DNA of 64,000 nucleotides from Chitinophaga sancti (GTDB lineage: Bacteria > Bacteroidota > Bacteroidia > Chitinophagales > Chitinophagaceae): assembly GCF_034087045.1 (NCBI RefSeq), contig NZ_CP139247.1, positions 3,684,001 to 3,748,000 of the forward strand. The letters run 5' to 3'. A model generated the notes under the pieces. The model was given only the letters and a program-made list of their open reading frames with translations, searched no databases and was not told the DNA's origin. The translations under genes were made by a program, and so were the position numbers. Shown here one piece after another: positions 29,201 to 40,700 of this stretch (position 1 is the stretch's first letter; each line of letters starts with the position of its first letter).

Positions 29201-32200
29201 ATTATAAAGCATTTCCCGGCTCTGCTGCCAATAATATAATCAGGCATTTTGAAATAACGGGAAACATTCAACCGCATCATCTGCAAAGGGCCGTTCAGGA
29301 AGCAGTATTACATTTTGATATCCTGCGGCTCCGTTTTGCAGAAGATGAAAATTTCAGACTTTACTGCACAATTGCTGATGGTCATGCACCTGTGCTGAAC
29401 ATCGTGGACTTACAGCAGTACAGTGAAGAACAGGTTAGCCACACAAAAACAGCCTGGATCAATGAAGGATTTGACCTTACAGCAGGTCCTTTGCTCAGGG
29501 CTACCCTATTTCTGCAGGAGGGGAAATCACAATTGTTATGGTCCTATCATCATATCATCATGGATGGCTGGTGCTTCCAGATTATTGTGCAGCAGATGAT
29601 GGAATGTTATGAAGCATTGTGTAAAGGTGTTACACCTGTGTGGAAAAAGTATACCTCCTTTACCCGCTTCCTGGAGTGGAAAGGAGTTGCAGATAATACC
29701 GCATCACTTTCATTCTGGAAAAAATACCTGGAAGATTATACAACGGTGGCAGCACTGCCCGCCACCAACCGAAGTGTTACCAGCACGGTATATGACCGGG
29801 CTGAATATACGTTAACAGTACCGGAAGTACTTACCGGTAAAATAGCGTTATTCTGTCGTCAGCATAAAATTACGCCCAGTACATTCATGCAGGTGGCCTG
29901 GGGGATATTATTAGGGAAATATAACAATACGGCAGATGTCGTGTTTGGAGTAACAGTTTCCGGCAGGCCGGCAGATATGGAAGGGATGGAAGACCTGTTA
30001 GGCCTTTTTATTAATACACTGCCTATCCGTATTCGTTGGGATGAATACACCAGTATCAGCGAATTATTCTCCGGCATAAGGAATTACCTGTCTTCAATAC
30101 AGGCGCACCAGCATCTTTCACTGGCAGAAATTCAGTCGTGTAGTGCACTTAAAAAAGATTTACTGGATCATGTGATGGTGTTTGAGAATTATCCGCTTGG
30201 TACTGTAGACGAATCTGAAATAACAATCACTTCCAAAGAAGGATTTGGGCAGGTAGGATATCCGCTGGCCGTTGTGATTTATCCTGGAGAAAACTTCATG
30301 ATCAGTTTTATGTATAACCGTCATCGCTATACAGATGCACTGATAGAAAAAACAGCGTCTAACCTGCTGCATATAATGGAGGCCATCATTGCTCCTGATA
30401 ACCTGCCGGTTGCAAAACTGGATATGCTATCTGCTGGAGAACGCGCAGCATTGATAAAAGCAGGACAATCTGCCGGTGATTTTAATCCGGCTATTAACCT
30501 GTTGACAGCCATTGATAATATATCACGGATTCATGCTCATAAGACCGCACTTGAAGATGAAAAAGAAATACTCTCCTATTCTGAAATGATGCAAAAAGCA
30601 ACCCGCCTATCCGGATGGCTGATAAAAACCCATCAGATCAGGAAAGGAGACCGGGTACTGATTTGCCTGCCACCTTCTGCGGATTTTGTGATTGCTATTC
30701 TTGCAGTATTACAGGCAGGGGCTGCTTATGTGCCGGTAGATGTGGAATATCCTCCGGAACGTAAAATGTATATCGCATCCGATAGCGAAGTGAAGGTCAT
30801 TATCAGTAGAGCAGGATTTATTGAGGATCAGACGGAACAACTTTTCCCGCTCATACTGATGGAAGATTTGCCTGGGCATAATAGTGATGCAGTATTTCCT
30901 GATATATACGGAGACGATATTGCTTATATCATCTATACTTCCGGCTCTACCGGAAAGCCTAAGGGCTGCCAGGTAATGCACCGCAATCTGAGTCATCTGT
31001 TTCTGCAGCAGAAAGCGTGTTTCAATTTCTCAGCAGCAGATAAATGGATGATGGCGCATTCCCCCGCATTTGATTTTTCTGTATGGGAAATATTTGGTGC
31101 ACTGGTAAATGGTGGCTCATTATATATTCCGGGCAGGGAACAGGTAAGAGATGGTACCACATTCCTTGATCTCATCATAAACAAAGGTGTAACTGTACTT
31201 AACCAGACACCGGCTTCCTTTTATCAGCTGACGGAAATTATGATCAGCACAACAGCGACACTGGAAAATACAGCACTTCGTTTGGTTATATTTGGAGGAG
31301 ACATCCTGGACTTCGTTAAATTACGCAGCTGGTTATCCATCAAAGGACATGATAAGGTAGCACTTTACAACCTCTATGGTATTACCGAAACAACAGTGCA
31401 TGTTACATGGCACCAGGTAACCGATCAGGAAATCCTGCATGCCGGCGGAGAGTCCTGTATCGGTAAACCACTACCAGGAGTAACCGTATATATCGTTAAC
31501 AAACAGATGCAGCTTTGTGCAGCAGGAGTACCGGGTGAAATACTGGTGGGAGGGGATGGTGTATCTGCGGGTTATTATAAAAAAGACGCACTGACCAGTC
31601 AGAAATTTATACCTGATCCAATAACCGGCATAGGAAAAATATATAAAAGCGGAGACATGGGCAGATGGATGCCGGATGGAAATATCGAATTTTTGGGGAG
31701 AATAGACAACCAGGTGAAGATTCGTGGTTATCGCATAGAACCTGGTGAAATTGTTTGCCGCTTACAGGAACATGCCGCTATCAGGGAGGCTTGTGTTATT
31801 GCGGTAAACGTAATGGGAATGCCGGCATTGGTAGCCTATATTGTATTTAAGGATCAGGTGGTAACGGCCAGTGAACTCCGGTTGTTCCTGGCAGCAACTT
31901 TACCTGCACATTTTATCCCTCCATATTATATTCCTGTTGAGAAAATTCCACTAACCAGCAATGGAAAAGTTGACCGGGAAAAGTTACCTTCTCCTGTAAA
32001 CACTATGTATGGCACCGTGAATATCCCCCCCCAGGATGACCTGGAATCTTACCTGGTTGAATTATGGGAAAGTGAACTGGGCATACAGGTTTCAACAGCC
32101 GACAATTTCTTTGAAATCGGGGGACACAGCCTTAAGGCATTCCGGATCATCAGTGCTGTTCAAAAAAAATATGACATTCTATTACCGGTTATTCAGTTGT

Positions 32201-32952
32201 ATCATGACCCAGTACTGAAAGATTTTGCAGATACGATCAGGCAATATATTTCCGGAACTAAAAGTAAAGTAGAATCCGGTTATGTAATATTGAAGGACGG
32301 TAACCCGGATAAAACGGTTTTCTTTTTTCCGCCGGCTGTAGGATATGCGATTGGCTTTAAAGGATTGGCAACCTATCTGGATGATTTCCGGGTGATCGGC
32401 ATTAACTTTATTGAAGGCGATACGATTGCGGAGATGGCAGCTATTGTACAGTTATTACAACCAGAAGGAGAGCTGGTATTCTGTGGCTTTTCTGCAGGAG
32501 GCAGTTTGAGTTATCATGTAACCTCCGCTTTGGAAGCTGCCGGAAGAATTGTAAAAGCCCTGGTATTTCTTGACTCCAGGAGATTTATACAAGCTTCACC
32601 TATAGATGAACAAACGATCCGTCAGATTGCTGATGAATATCTGGCAGATCCAAGAGCCATGGTACTAAACAGCAGTGTGGCGACAAAAGGAATGATGCGC
32701 AGGCATATTGAAAATTCTGCCAGGTTTATCCACCAGCTTTGTGATAGTGGTTATATTAATGCAGATATCTATTATATCAGTTCTGTTGAAAACAGGCATA
32801 ATACAGAACGGCAGCAGGCCTGGCAGGAAATAACTGCAGGCAGGGTAATAGTTTACAATGGTTATGGTTCACATGCCGCTATGCTGGATCCGGATTATCT
32901 GCAACTGAATCTTGCGGTATACCGGGAAGTCTTTAATAACATATCCATTTAA
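26242..32952 (+). CDS. Terminal NRPS: interface-like C* - A(Asp) - T - C - A(Thr) - T - thioesterase
   Basis: Domain order: C-family domain without HH 1-400 (NPLAAD at 113-118 replaces HHxxxD); A5 about 405-895 (TSGTTGKPKG near 538), pocket DLTKFGHIGK, Asp-type; T6 with S933 in GGDSIKA; C about 970-1400 with HHIIMDG at 1103; A6 about 1430-1920 (TSGSTGKPKG near 1566), pocket DFWNIGLVHK, nearly the Thr code DFWNIGMVHK, with the YGITETTVHVT stretch common in Thr domains; T7 with S1963; type I thioesterase about 2015-2236 with nucleophile S2084 in GFSAGG and His H2211. The thioesterase would release the chain, most likely by macrocyclisation onto the beta-amine or a side-chain hydroxyl. T6 has the GGDS form usual before an epimerase although none follows. 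The gene ends 8 bases before a strong terminator. Confidence 0.93.
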   Translation: MTTALTYRLSPQQQSLLLSSPSGFNYSKLSFSVAGHYTKQHIQDTFISLLNRYDIFRLILKESDEGEWLQSMSGETKVLFTQRQSPENNGQSFQLYISMQEIAGGTMILLEANPLAADVVSLMVLQEQLLHMLEEDHQEEEGIGYLQYAEWQCQLLDSDDATEALTFWNRQHLHGELILRNETPSVKQAGQPEVCTTSLPLRLCKQLYDKANHTGITPETIFLGAFLEVLQLLTDSELFSVGLECYGREFDELSSTIGLLSKVLPFTIKKDQPDLFQYVDHNLQNIKTFQLYTTSDKIYDYQFGYIHTNNILETVFQWIQGEKLKCQIIEQEKSVEISYWYNPDYFREEDIRLMLSLYVSVLHEHAGLAGRTALFRQTFAEQVAAGREVAPAPFLHVVDVFRAVAARVPGNMAVRSLSGDLTYDELNRYSDLAAASLVHRHDVKAGDFVGVMMNENQWLPVALLAVMKAGAAYVPLDSGNPPARIQHILADVAVKCIISDIQEMPHLSVTALSGLCQDHGLPLPVCDFNGTETAYMIYTSGTTGKPKGVMITGANLLNYTNWLQQTFHITQTDQSILQASYAYDLGYTSLWGCLTAGAAIHIVPAAHRQQAEWMVSYIREKEITFLKLTPSVFYLLLQAENIKELAGSALRLIFSGGEKIDTAGLTRFSRIKKDISFVNHYGPTETTIGTLFHLITPEALVSFGNKPVVGKPVSGNEVYIVNDEGRFCVPGEKGEILIAGAGVAKGYYKRDDLNQEKFRNIVLNGKTIRVYHTGDTGYLMGNGTVFLDGRKDGQVKIHGHRVELEEIKRALQQQGVTDIFLKLIPSRSFGEELVCYYLSPTEIDSQLWRKKLSETLPDYMLPVFFVRINTLPVTANGKVDYTALPDPYLVINKVAGSNAVMNETETLIATTWSEILGLTIVASSDFFESGGDSIKAIQIIARLNKKGLKCQLSDIFEYTNVQALAAFLKPEKRRYALLPMQEAMYFHYKAFPGSAANNIIRHFEITGNIQPHHLQRAVQEAVLHFDILRLRFAEDENFRLYCTIADGHAPVLNIVDLQQYSEEQVSHTKTAWINEGFDLTAGPLLRATLFLQEGKSQLLWSYHHIIMDGWCFQIIVQQMMECYEALCKGVTPVWKKYTSFTRFLEWKGVADNTASLSFWKKYLEDYTTVAALPATNRSVTSTVYDRAEYTLTVPEVLTGKIALFCRQHKITPSTFMQVAWGILLGKYNNTADVVFGVTVSGRPADMEGMEDLLGLFINTLPIRIRWDEYTSISELFSGIRNYLSSIQAHQHLSLAEIQSCSALKKDLLDHVMVFENYPLGTVDESEITITSKEGFGQVGYPLAVVIYPGENFMISFMYNRHRYTDALIEKTASNLLHIMEAIIAPDNLPVAKLDMLSAGERAALIKAGQSAGDFNPAINLLTAIDNISRIHAHKTALEDEKEILSYSEMMQKATRLSGWLIKTHQIRKGDRVLICLPPSADFVIAILAVLQAGAAYVPVDVEYPPERKMYIASDSEVKVIISRAGFIEDQTEQLFPLILMEDLPGHNSDAVFPDIYGDDIAYIIYTSGSTGKPKGCQVMHRNLSHLFLQQKACFNFSAADKWMMAHSPAFDFSVWEIFGALVNGGSLYIPGREQVRDGTTFLDLIINKGVTVLNQTPASFYQLTEIMISTTATLENTALRLVIFGGDILDFVKLRSWLSIKGHDKVALYNLYGITETTVHVTWHQVTDQEILHAGGESCIGKPLPGVTVYIVNKQMQLCAAGVPGEILVGGDGVSAGYYKKDALTSQKFIPDPITGIGKIYKSGDMGRWMPDGNIEFLGRIDNQVKIRGYRIEPGEIVCRLQEHAAIREACVIAVNVMGMPALVAYIVFKDQVVTASELRLFLAATLPAHFIPPYYIPVEKIPLTSNGKVDREKLPSPVNTMYGTVNIPPQDDLESYLVELWESELGIQVSTADNFFEIGGHSLKAFRIISAVQKKYDILLPVIQLYHDPVLKDFADTIRQYISGTKSKVESGYVILKDGNPDKTVFFFPPAVGYAIGFKGLATYLDDFRVIGINFIEGDTIAEMAAIVQLLQPEGELVFCGFSAGGSLSYHVTSALEAAGRIVKALVFLDSRRFIQASPIDEQTIRQIADEYLADPRAMVLNSSVATKGMMRRHIENSARFIHQLCDSGYINADIYYISSVENRHNTERQQAWQEITAGRVIVYNGYGSHAAMLDPDYLQLNLAVYREVFNNISI

Positions 32953-32960
32953 AACTATTC

Positions 32961-32993
32961 TTTTTACCAGCCCGCCATTGGGGCTGGTAAAAA
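32961..32993. terminator. Bidirectional intrinsic terminator between the two converging biosynthetic operons
   Basis: A perfect 13-bp stem (tttttaccagccc with gggctggtaaaaa) closes a 7-base loop (gccattg). A run of T precedes it and a run of A follows it, so it gives a hairpin plus U-tract when read from either strand. It sits in the 53-base gap between the NRPS stop and the carbamoyltransferase stop, and should end both transcripts. Confidence 0.9.
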
Positions 32994-33005
32994 AGGATAG
33001 TTTGA

Positions 33006-34745
33006 TTATTTTTCAATCATATAATCATTTACCACCAACACATCCAGTCCTGTAGTATAAAACATGCCGATGGCATCTTCCAGGGAATGCAGGATGGGTT
33101 TGCCCATGATATTGAGACTTGTATTTAATACGATAGGTACACCAGTAATATCGTAAAATGATTTAATCAATTTATAATAAGCACTGTTCCACTCCTTTTT
33201 TACTGTCTGCAGGCGACCGGTATGATTCGCATGTACTACCGCCGGTATTTTTGCTTTCACTGCTTCTTTGAATATCAGGGTACGTTCCATATAAGGTGTT
33301 TCCTCATAGTTCTCAAAATAATCATGTCCATATTCATGAAGTATGGAAGGAGCAAATGGTCTGAATTCTTCCCTGAACTTCACATTCGAATTAATGCGGT
33401 TTTTCATGTCTGCCGGCCTTGGATCGGCGAGTATACTACGGTTTCCCAGGGATCGTGGTCCGAATTCTGCGCGTCCCTGTACCCATGCCACCAGCTTGCC
33501 TTCTGCCAGTTTAACAGCTGTTTCTTTGTGAATACTCAGTGGGAGGTGTCTGATCTTACTGATATTTCCCAGCTGTAACATTCTTTTAATGGCATCTTCC
33601 TGTATAACAGAACCCAGGTAAGGAGAGAAGAAAGGTTTGCTGCCCAAGCGAATGGCGGGGTTATCCTCTTTTAAGGCTAGCATGGCAGCTCCAATGGAAT
33701 TGCCATCATCAGCCGGTGCGGAGGGCACAAACAACCGGGCAAACCCGGTTTGTGAAGTGACCGTTCCGTTAAAGGACGAGTTTAATCCGCATCCTCCTCC
33801 AATTACAAGGTTGGAAGAAAGTTTCATGGATTCAAGGTCTTTCAGCAGCAGCGTTGTCAGCTCTGCAAAAAATGTTTGTCCTGTAAAAGCCAGGTCTGCT
33901 GCTGACCAGGGACTACTTTCCGGTAAACGTTTAAATGCCTGTAGTTTGCTGGTAATAGTGATGATTTTTTCATCATCCGGATAATGTAATCGCTTATTGT
34001 CGTACCAGCAGAGTTCTTTCAATAAGCTATGCGCCTCCGGAATAATATTGCCGTAAGGTGCAAGCCCCATCACTTTCCATTCCTCACCGGTAAACCAGTC
34101 AAAACCACACAAGGTGGTAATCATCTCGTAAATCCATCCGAGGCTTTGAGGACCTTTATGCAGGCTCACTTCTTTCAACTGGTCGTTCTGATAATGAAAA
34201 AGAGAGATAGAACCACCTTCTCCATAACCGTCTATAATTGCACATGCAGCATCTTCATAAGGACTACTGTAACAGGCATATGCTGCATGTGTATGATGAT
34301 GCGGATAACTCCTGAAGCTCACAGCACTGCCGGAAAATTGTTGTTGAATCGCCAGCAGGCTACCTGTTCCGGCATTTTTCAGATATTGATGTTGCAGTTT
34401 CAGGATAGTATAAATAGACGCCTTGGGAAAGATATATTTTGAAGGTAGCTGCAATTTGGGATTAGTGAGTGATTTTTCAGAAAAAAAGTTCATCCTTTCC
34501 ATCCTGTTCAGTAATTGCAGGTAATCCTCACTCCAGGAAGTTGCAATAACAAACGAAGCATCTTTATCACAATATTTCTTCAGTATGCGGCCTATATCAA
34601 AGTTATCTGCAGGACAACTTAATCCCCGTTTATATTGTAATTTTCTTTCTGTTGCTTCTGCAAAAAGCACTGTTCCCTGGTCATTCAGAATTGCAATAGA
34701 AGAATCATGAAAGGTGCTGGATAAACCTACGTAGTATTTTTTCAT
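33006..34745 (-). CDS. NodU/CmcH-family O-carbamoyltransferase
   Basis: A full-length 579-residue member of the carbamoyltransferase family. The N-terminal part opens with YYVGLSSTFHDSSIAIL, has the His-rich YPHHHTHAAYAC segment and DGYGEGGS, and continues to a GGCGLNSSFNG motif. The C-terminal part has GRAEFGPRSLGNRSILADPR, typical of the YrdC-like C-terminal domain. Relatives move a carbamoyl group from carbamoyl phosphate, through carbamoyl-AMP, onto a hydroxyl of a natural product (NodU, CmcH, NovN, TobZ). The start codon overlaps the stop of the upstream PKS by one base (TAATG), implying coupled translation. Likely acceptors are the KR-derived hydroxyl on the acyl chain, a beta-hydroxyl of Asn/Asp, or the Ser/Thr side chain. 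The sequence does not decide among them. Confidence 0.93.
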   Translation of the reverse strand: MKKYYVGLSSTFHDSSIAILNDQGTVLFAEATERKLQYKRGLSCPADNFDIGRILKKYCDKDASFVIATSWSEDYLQLLNRMERMNFFSEKSLTNPKLQLPSKYIFPKASIYTILKLQHQYLKNAGTGSLLAIQQQFSGSAVSFRSYPHHHTHAAYACYSSPYEDAACAIIDGYGEGGSISLFHYQNDQLKEVSLHKGPQSLGWIYEMITTLCGFDWFTGEEWKVMGLAPYGNIIPEAHSLLKELCWYDNKRLHYPDDEKIITITSKLQAFKRLPESSPWSAADLAFTGQTFFAELTTLLLKDLESMKLSSNLVIGGGCGLNSSFNGTVTSQTGFARLFVPSAPADDGNSIGAAMLALKEDNPAIRLGSKPFFSPYLGSVIQEDAIKRMLQLGNISKIRHLPLSIHKETAVKLAEGKLVAWVQGRAEFGPRSLGNRSILADPRPADMKNRINSNVKFREEFRPFAPSILHEYGHDYFENYEETPYMERTLIFKEAVKAKIPAVVHANHTGRLQTVKKEWNSAYYKLIKSFYDITGVPIVLNTSLNIMGKPILHSLEDAIGMFYTTGLDVLVVNDYMIEK

Positions 34746-37700
34746 TATACGGTATATGCGTTTAATAGGTGGGCTATTTCTTCATCTGAAATCCGGCTGA
34801 TTTCTTCAATCAGGGATACCGGCGTAATAGTTAAATCTTTGAACAGATGATCTGCAAGTGATGATAGTGACGGATATTGAAAAAAATGTGATATCGGGAT
34901 TTGAATACCTGTTGTAGCGGTAATACTGTTTTTAAATTTATTCAGCATCAGGGAATCAAAACCTGTTTCAAAATATGGTCTGTCTGTATTGAGGTATTCA
35001 TCCGCTCTTAATCCAAGTATCTCCCTGGCAGTTTCCTCCAGCAGCTTGCGCATACCGGCTTTGTCCGTGGGTATTATATATGTTGTGGATGCTTCCTTTT
35101 TAATGGTCACCCAATGAGCAGGAATGTATGGGTGCAGCCATCCGGGAAAGGATTGTGTTGCTGTTGCCGGTAGTACATCAATAATGGCATATACGGGAGC
35201 TGCATTGATTATACTTTCCATTGATTGCAGGGCTTCGGGGCCTTCAAAAGAACGGATACCAAGTTGTTCAAATTGTGCAGTGAGTCCGGCAGTCATAGCA
35301 GAATGCTGCCATGGGCCCCAGCAGATACTTGTGCAGGGGAGTTGTCTTTCCCTGCGGTAACAGGCCAATGCATTCAGGAAGTAATTAGCAGCAGCATAAT
35401 TGCTTTGTCCTGTATTACCTAGCAAGGACACTGTGGAAGAAAAGAGTATGAAGAAATCCAGTTGCCAGTCTTTACTTAACCGGTGTATATTCCAGGCACC
35501 CTGTACTTTCCCCGGAAATACCGGTGTAAAGCTTTCGGGTGTATGTGAGATCAGTAATTTATCGCTTAAGACACCTGCTGTATGAATCACGCCTGTAATA
35601 GGAGGAATAGAGGTTGCTGCCAATAACCGGGCAAATTGTTCCTGGTCACTGATATCACAACAAAGATAAGTAATGATACATCCTTTACTTTGCCATAGTT
35701 GCAACTGTTGATGTTGTATATCCGATAAGGTGCTTCTGCCGGTAATTACAATATTTGTAGCACCTTTCTGTATCAGCCAGGTTACTACCTGTTTACCGAT
35801 ACTGCCCATTCCACCTGTAACAAGGTATGCTTTGCCTGCCTGTATGATCAGTTCTTTTTGTGGTTTATTTACAGACACTGACTGCATAGTTGGTACGAAC
35901 CATTTACCATCCCTGATAACCAGTTGTAATCCCAGTTGAATAAGATGTTTGGAAATAGCTGTAAACGCGGGTTCGTAATTCAGTTCATTTACATCAATGA
36001 TGCTCACCGGCAGGTAATCCAGCTCAGTTTTCAGGGAAAGAAAGAAACCCCATAACATGCTGCCGCTGAGATTGACAAGTGTATTTTCCTGGTGTACATT
36101 ATTGGTAACAATGATCAATCGTGAGTTGTTTGTATGACTGATCTTTTCTATCAGGGGCAGCATATTCAATACTTCCTGCTCACTGATGAGTGGTAACTCT
36201 TCATCAAAAGGGTTGGACAGATAGCAGACTGTGGTACCTGCAGGTATGACAGGAATAGCTGAAATGTGGGCTGTAACCGCGGTAATACCCTGTATGTAGA
36301 GCTGGCGGCGCCAGTTGAGAGCAGTTGCCTTTAGTTCATCATACAATATCAGCATCGAAGTGATGGTTGTCTGCTCTTCCGGTAGTAAGGCTGTTACCGG
36401 TGAATAAATAACTTCCAGTATGTTCTGGTTTTCAGAAATATGTTTAACCGGTAGGGGGGATGCCTGGGATCTTCCCATCGTCAACGGCAACCAGTATGCT
36501 TGTTTCAGAAAGGGATAAGTTATTACTGCCTGCTGACGTAACTGAAATCCGGGTTCCCCGGTTTTCCAGTTAACCTGTATGCCGGATTGTTGAAGTAGTG
36601 CCAGGCTTTCAAGGAATTGTTTTACGGCAGACTTCCCTTTTTTGAGTGAAGGAACAGCATCCGTTGTTTGCATTGGTAACCCTTTCACCATATTGGTTAA
36701 TATGGGGTGGGGGCCAATTTCCAGGCAGATCGTACACCCGGTTTCCTGTAATGTTTGAAGGGAATCCAAATATCTTACCGGTTGTAGCATATGTTCAGAC
36801 CAGTAGGCAGGATCGGCTTGTTGTTCTGTAGTAAGTAGTTGCCCTGTTATATTTGAAATAACAGGAATGGTGGTTGTATGAAAAGGGATGTGTTTTGTTG
36901 TTTCAAGTAAAGATATTGCAGCTGGCTGCATGAGAGGTGAGTGGAAGGCATGGGATACATTCAACGGAAAGCAAAGAATATCCTGTTGCTTCATGTATAC
37001 CCTCAGTTTTTCCAGTTGATCTGTTGTTCCTGAAACGACGGTTTGCTCCGCGGTATTCACACCGGCAATATGTAACTGAAAGTTTTGTGCAGCTATCAGT
37101 TCCCTGGCTTTTGCTTCAGGTATCTGTAATGAAAGCATACCGCCACCTGCCGGTAATTCCTGCATCAGGCGTGCTCTTTCACTCACGAGTTGAATGCCAC
37201 TTTCCAGGGAAAATAGTCCGGCCATGCAGGAGGCGGCAATTTCACCAATGCTGTGGCCAAGTACGATGGATGGCGTAATACCAAAGCTTTTATAAAGAGC
37301 AGACAATGCGTAGGACAGGCAGAAAAGAGCTGGTTGTGTAAACCGCGTCTGATCTATCCGTTTTTCCGGGTCATCCTTTAAAATGATCTCTGTAATGGAT
37401 ATTCCGTTATTGCATAAACGATAGATCCGGTCGCATTCGTCTAAAACATTTCTGAATACGGGATAAGCTTCATATAGTTCTTTTCCCATGCCGGAATATT
37501 GAGAACCCTGCCCGGTAAACTGGAAAGCCAGCAGTGGTTGTAGCTGTTTTGTTTTGTGTACCTGACTGGCCTCAAATGTTTTTAATGCACTCAACAGTTG
37601 TGTTTTGTTATCTGCAACACAATACCAGTGGTAGGCCAGCAGGTGGTTTCTCCTGTTTAAATTATAACAGCATTCACCAATACTATCCTGTTCCTGCTCC

Positions 37701-40700
37701 AGGGCAGAAAGTAATATGTCAACCATCTCCTGCAATGTATCCGGTGTGTGTGCAGATAACGTGCATATGTAACTGCTTCTGACAGGTGGTACGGAGGTAA
37801 TTAGCTCAGGGGATTCAATTATCAGATGGGCATTTGTGCCGCTGAAACCAAAGGAACTGATTCCTGCCATCTTTTTTTTGCCGGCGGGCCAGTCTGTGGG
37901 TTCATTGACTACTTTTATATTACCTGTTTCCCAGGGTATAAGCGGGTTAGGTTTGTTGAAATGTAAATCAGGTGGTAGGATTCCGTGTTTGAATGATAAC
38001 AGGACTTTTACCATTGCGGCAATACCAGCTGCCGCCTCCAGATGGCCGATGTTGGATTTCAGGCTGCCAATAAGGAGGGGGTGTTTTCGCTGTCCGGGTT
38101 TATAGGTCTCCAGGATGGCCTGTACTTCCAATGGATCGCCAAGTGGAGTACCGGTGCCATGTGTTTCGATATAACTGACTTCTTCCGGATCGATTCCTGC
38201 TGTCTGGATGGCTTTGCTGAGTAACTGCCGCTGTGCAACAACGTTAGGGGCAGTAAGGCCGTTACTTTTCCCATCCTGGTTCACAGCAGAGCTTCTGATG
38301 ATCCCTGATATTGTATCACCATCTTCAAGTGCTTTATCCAGCCGTTTGAGTACAATCATGGCACAACCTTCTCCACGTCCGTACCCGTCAGCATCTGCAT
38401 CAAATGTTTTACACCTTCCGTCAGCAGCCAATGCCTGTATTTCTGAAAGTGCAATGGTGGTTTCCGGTGTGAGGATGAGGTTTACACCGCCGGCAAGGGC
38501 CATCGAACAATCTCCTGATTGCAGGCTTTGACAGGCATAATGTACTGCTACGAGAGAAGAGGAACAGGCGGTATTGATCACAATTGCGGGACCACTGAGG
38601 TCAAAGAAATAAGACAACCGGCCTGCCGCAGTGCTGGTCATTGTACCTGTGAGTGAGTAGGGATCAATCTTTTCCGGATTGTCTGCATACATATGTGCGC
38701 GTACATATTCACTATGACTCAGTCCCACGAAAACGCCGGTATCTGTATTGCGGATTTCGGGAAGGGTATATCCTGCGTTTTCCAGGGCAAGGAAAGTCGT
38801 TTCAAGTAGCATCCGTTGCTGGGGATCCATAGATACTGCCTCCTTTGGAGATATACCAAAGAAGCCGGCATCAAATAGTTCCGGATGGGAGGTATAACTT
38901 CCCAGGTTGGTCAGCATGTTGCCCTGTCCTTTTTGTTTCCCGGGTTTAAACTGCTCCACATTCCATCTTGCTGCCGGTATTTCTGCTACGGGGTCAATGC
39001 CATTCATCAGCATCTCCCATAATTTTTCAGGATTATCAGCATTTCCGGGGAAGATTCCGTTCATACCGATAATAGCAACCGGTTCAAAGGTTGCCGGCTT
39101 TACCGGTGAGGATACGATATTGTTTTGTGTAATGTTTTCGAGGTATTCCGCCAGTTTATAAATGGTGGTATATTCAAATACGATGGTAGGTCTGAGTGAA
39201 AGCCCGGTGATGTTGTTTAGCCTGTTTATCAGTTCGGTGCTTTTCAACGAATCAAATCCTAGATCTGTCAATGGCAGATCATATGGTATATCCTGCATAT
39301 TGCATAATGCGGATATCTGTTCCTTCAGCAGTGGCAGATATTTTTTATGAACGGGTGGAGCATGGGGTACTTTTTTCTGCGCAATATATTCATCTGCCAG
39401 TTTAGTGCGTTGCAGTTTACCACTGGTTGTTTTCGGGATACGGCCTATCTGCACTACATCTTTTACAATTAATCCGAAATGTTGCAGGATAATATTCCTG
39501 GCTTCTGCTGCAATGGGAAGGAATTGTTCTTCCGGTAGCCTGGATTGTACAAAAATAACGAGGGCTTCACTGTTTGTTTCATCCGGCACGCCAACGGCAG
39601 CTGTTTTGGTAATGGAGAAAGCCTGGTTGTTTTCGCTATCCAGCACCCGTTCCATATCATAAGGATAATAGTTAAGGCCGTTAATAATAATAACTTCTTT
39701 TTGTCTTCCTACAACGTACAGGTCTCCATCATGAATAAATCCGGAATCACCTGTCATTATCCATCCATCAGGCGAAAACAGTTGATCGTCGGGGCATTTA
39801 TAATAACCCGCTGTTATAGCCTGGCCTTTCAACTCAATCTGTCCAACCCATCCATCACTTAATACCTGGTGTTTTTCATCACAGATCCTGAAGCTTGCAT
39901 AGTTAACGGCTTTACCGCAGGCTACGATTTCCAGTGAGTTTTCAGTTGTTTCCGTTACAAATTCAACGGCACAGCCTTCTTTTATACTTAACCTGTTAGC
40001 AAATACAGAAATGATGGGAGCCTGCAGTCTGTGAGAACTAACGATCAGGGTGGCTTCTGCCAGACCATAAGAAGGTCGTATTACGGTACCGAGGTGTTGG
40101 TCTTTCAGTGATGCGGCGAAATCATCTACAATAGGTTTGGATATTTGTTCTGCTCCATTATAGATCACTTTCATACAACTGAGATCCCAATCAGGATTGT
40201 GTTCTCTTGCCTTATATTCCTGGAGGAAGTATTTAAAGCCGAAATTCGGGGAATAGCTGATTGTTGCCCTGTGCTGGTGGGTTTTTTCCATCCAGATCAG
40301 GGGGTTACGGATAAACAATGTGGTAGGGATTACTACAAGATTGAGGCCTCCCAGTATGGCCGTGAAAAAACAGCCTATCAGCCCCATGTCGTGCGTAAGT
40401 GGAAGCCAGCAAATAATTGTATGGTCAGCCGGGGTACCGCCTGAAAGCGTCAGTATTGCATCTGTATTATGTAACACGTTGGAATGAGACATCATTACCC
40501 CTTTCGGATTACCCGTAGAGCCGGAGGAAAACTGCAGGTAAGCTGTTTCATCCGGTGCCGCACTTGTATTTATGGTGTTTGTTGTTTCTTCAAATTCATC
40601 CGGCCAGAAAAGCAGGGATGGCTGAATTTGCTGCCACCATATTTTATCTGCTTCATGATGATCAGTAAAATATTGGGCCAGCCTGGTAGCTGTAGCTTTA

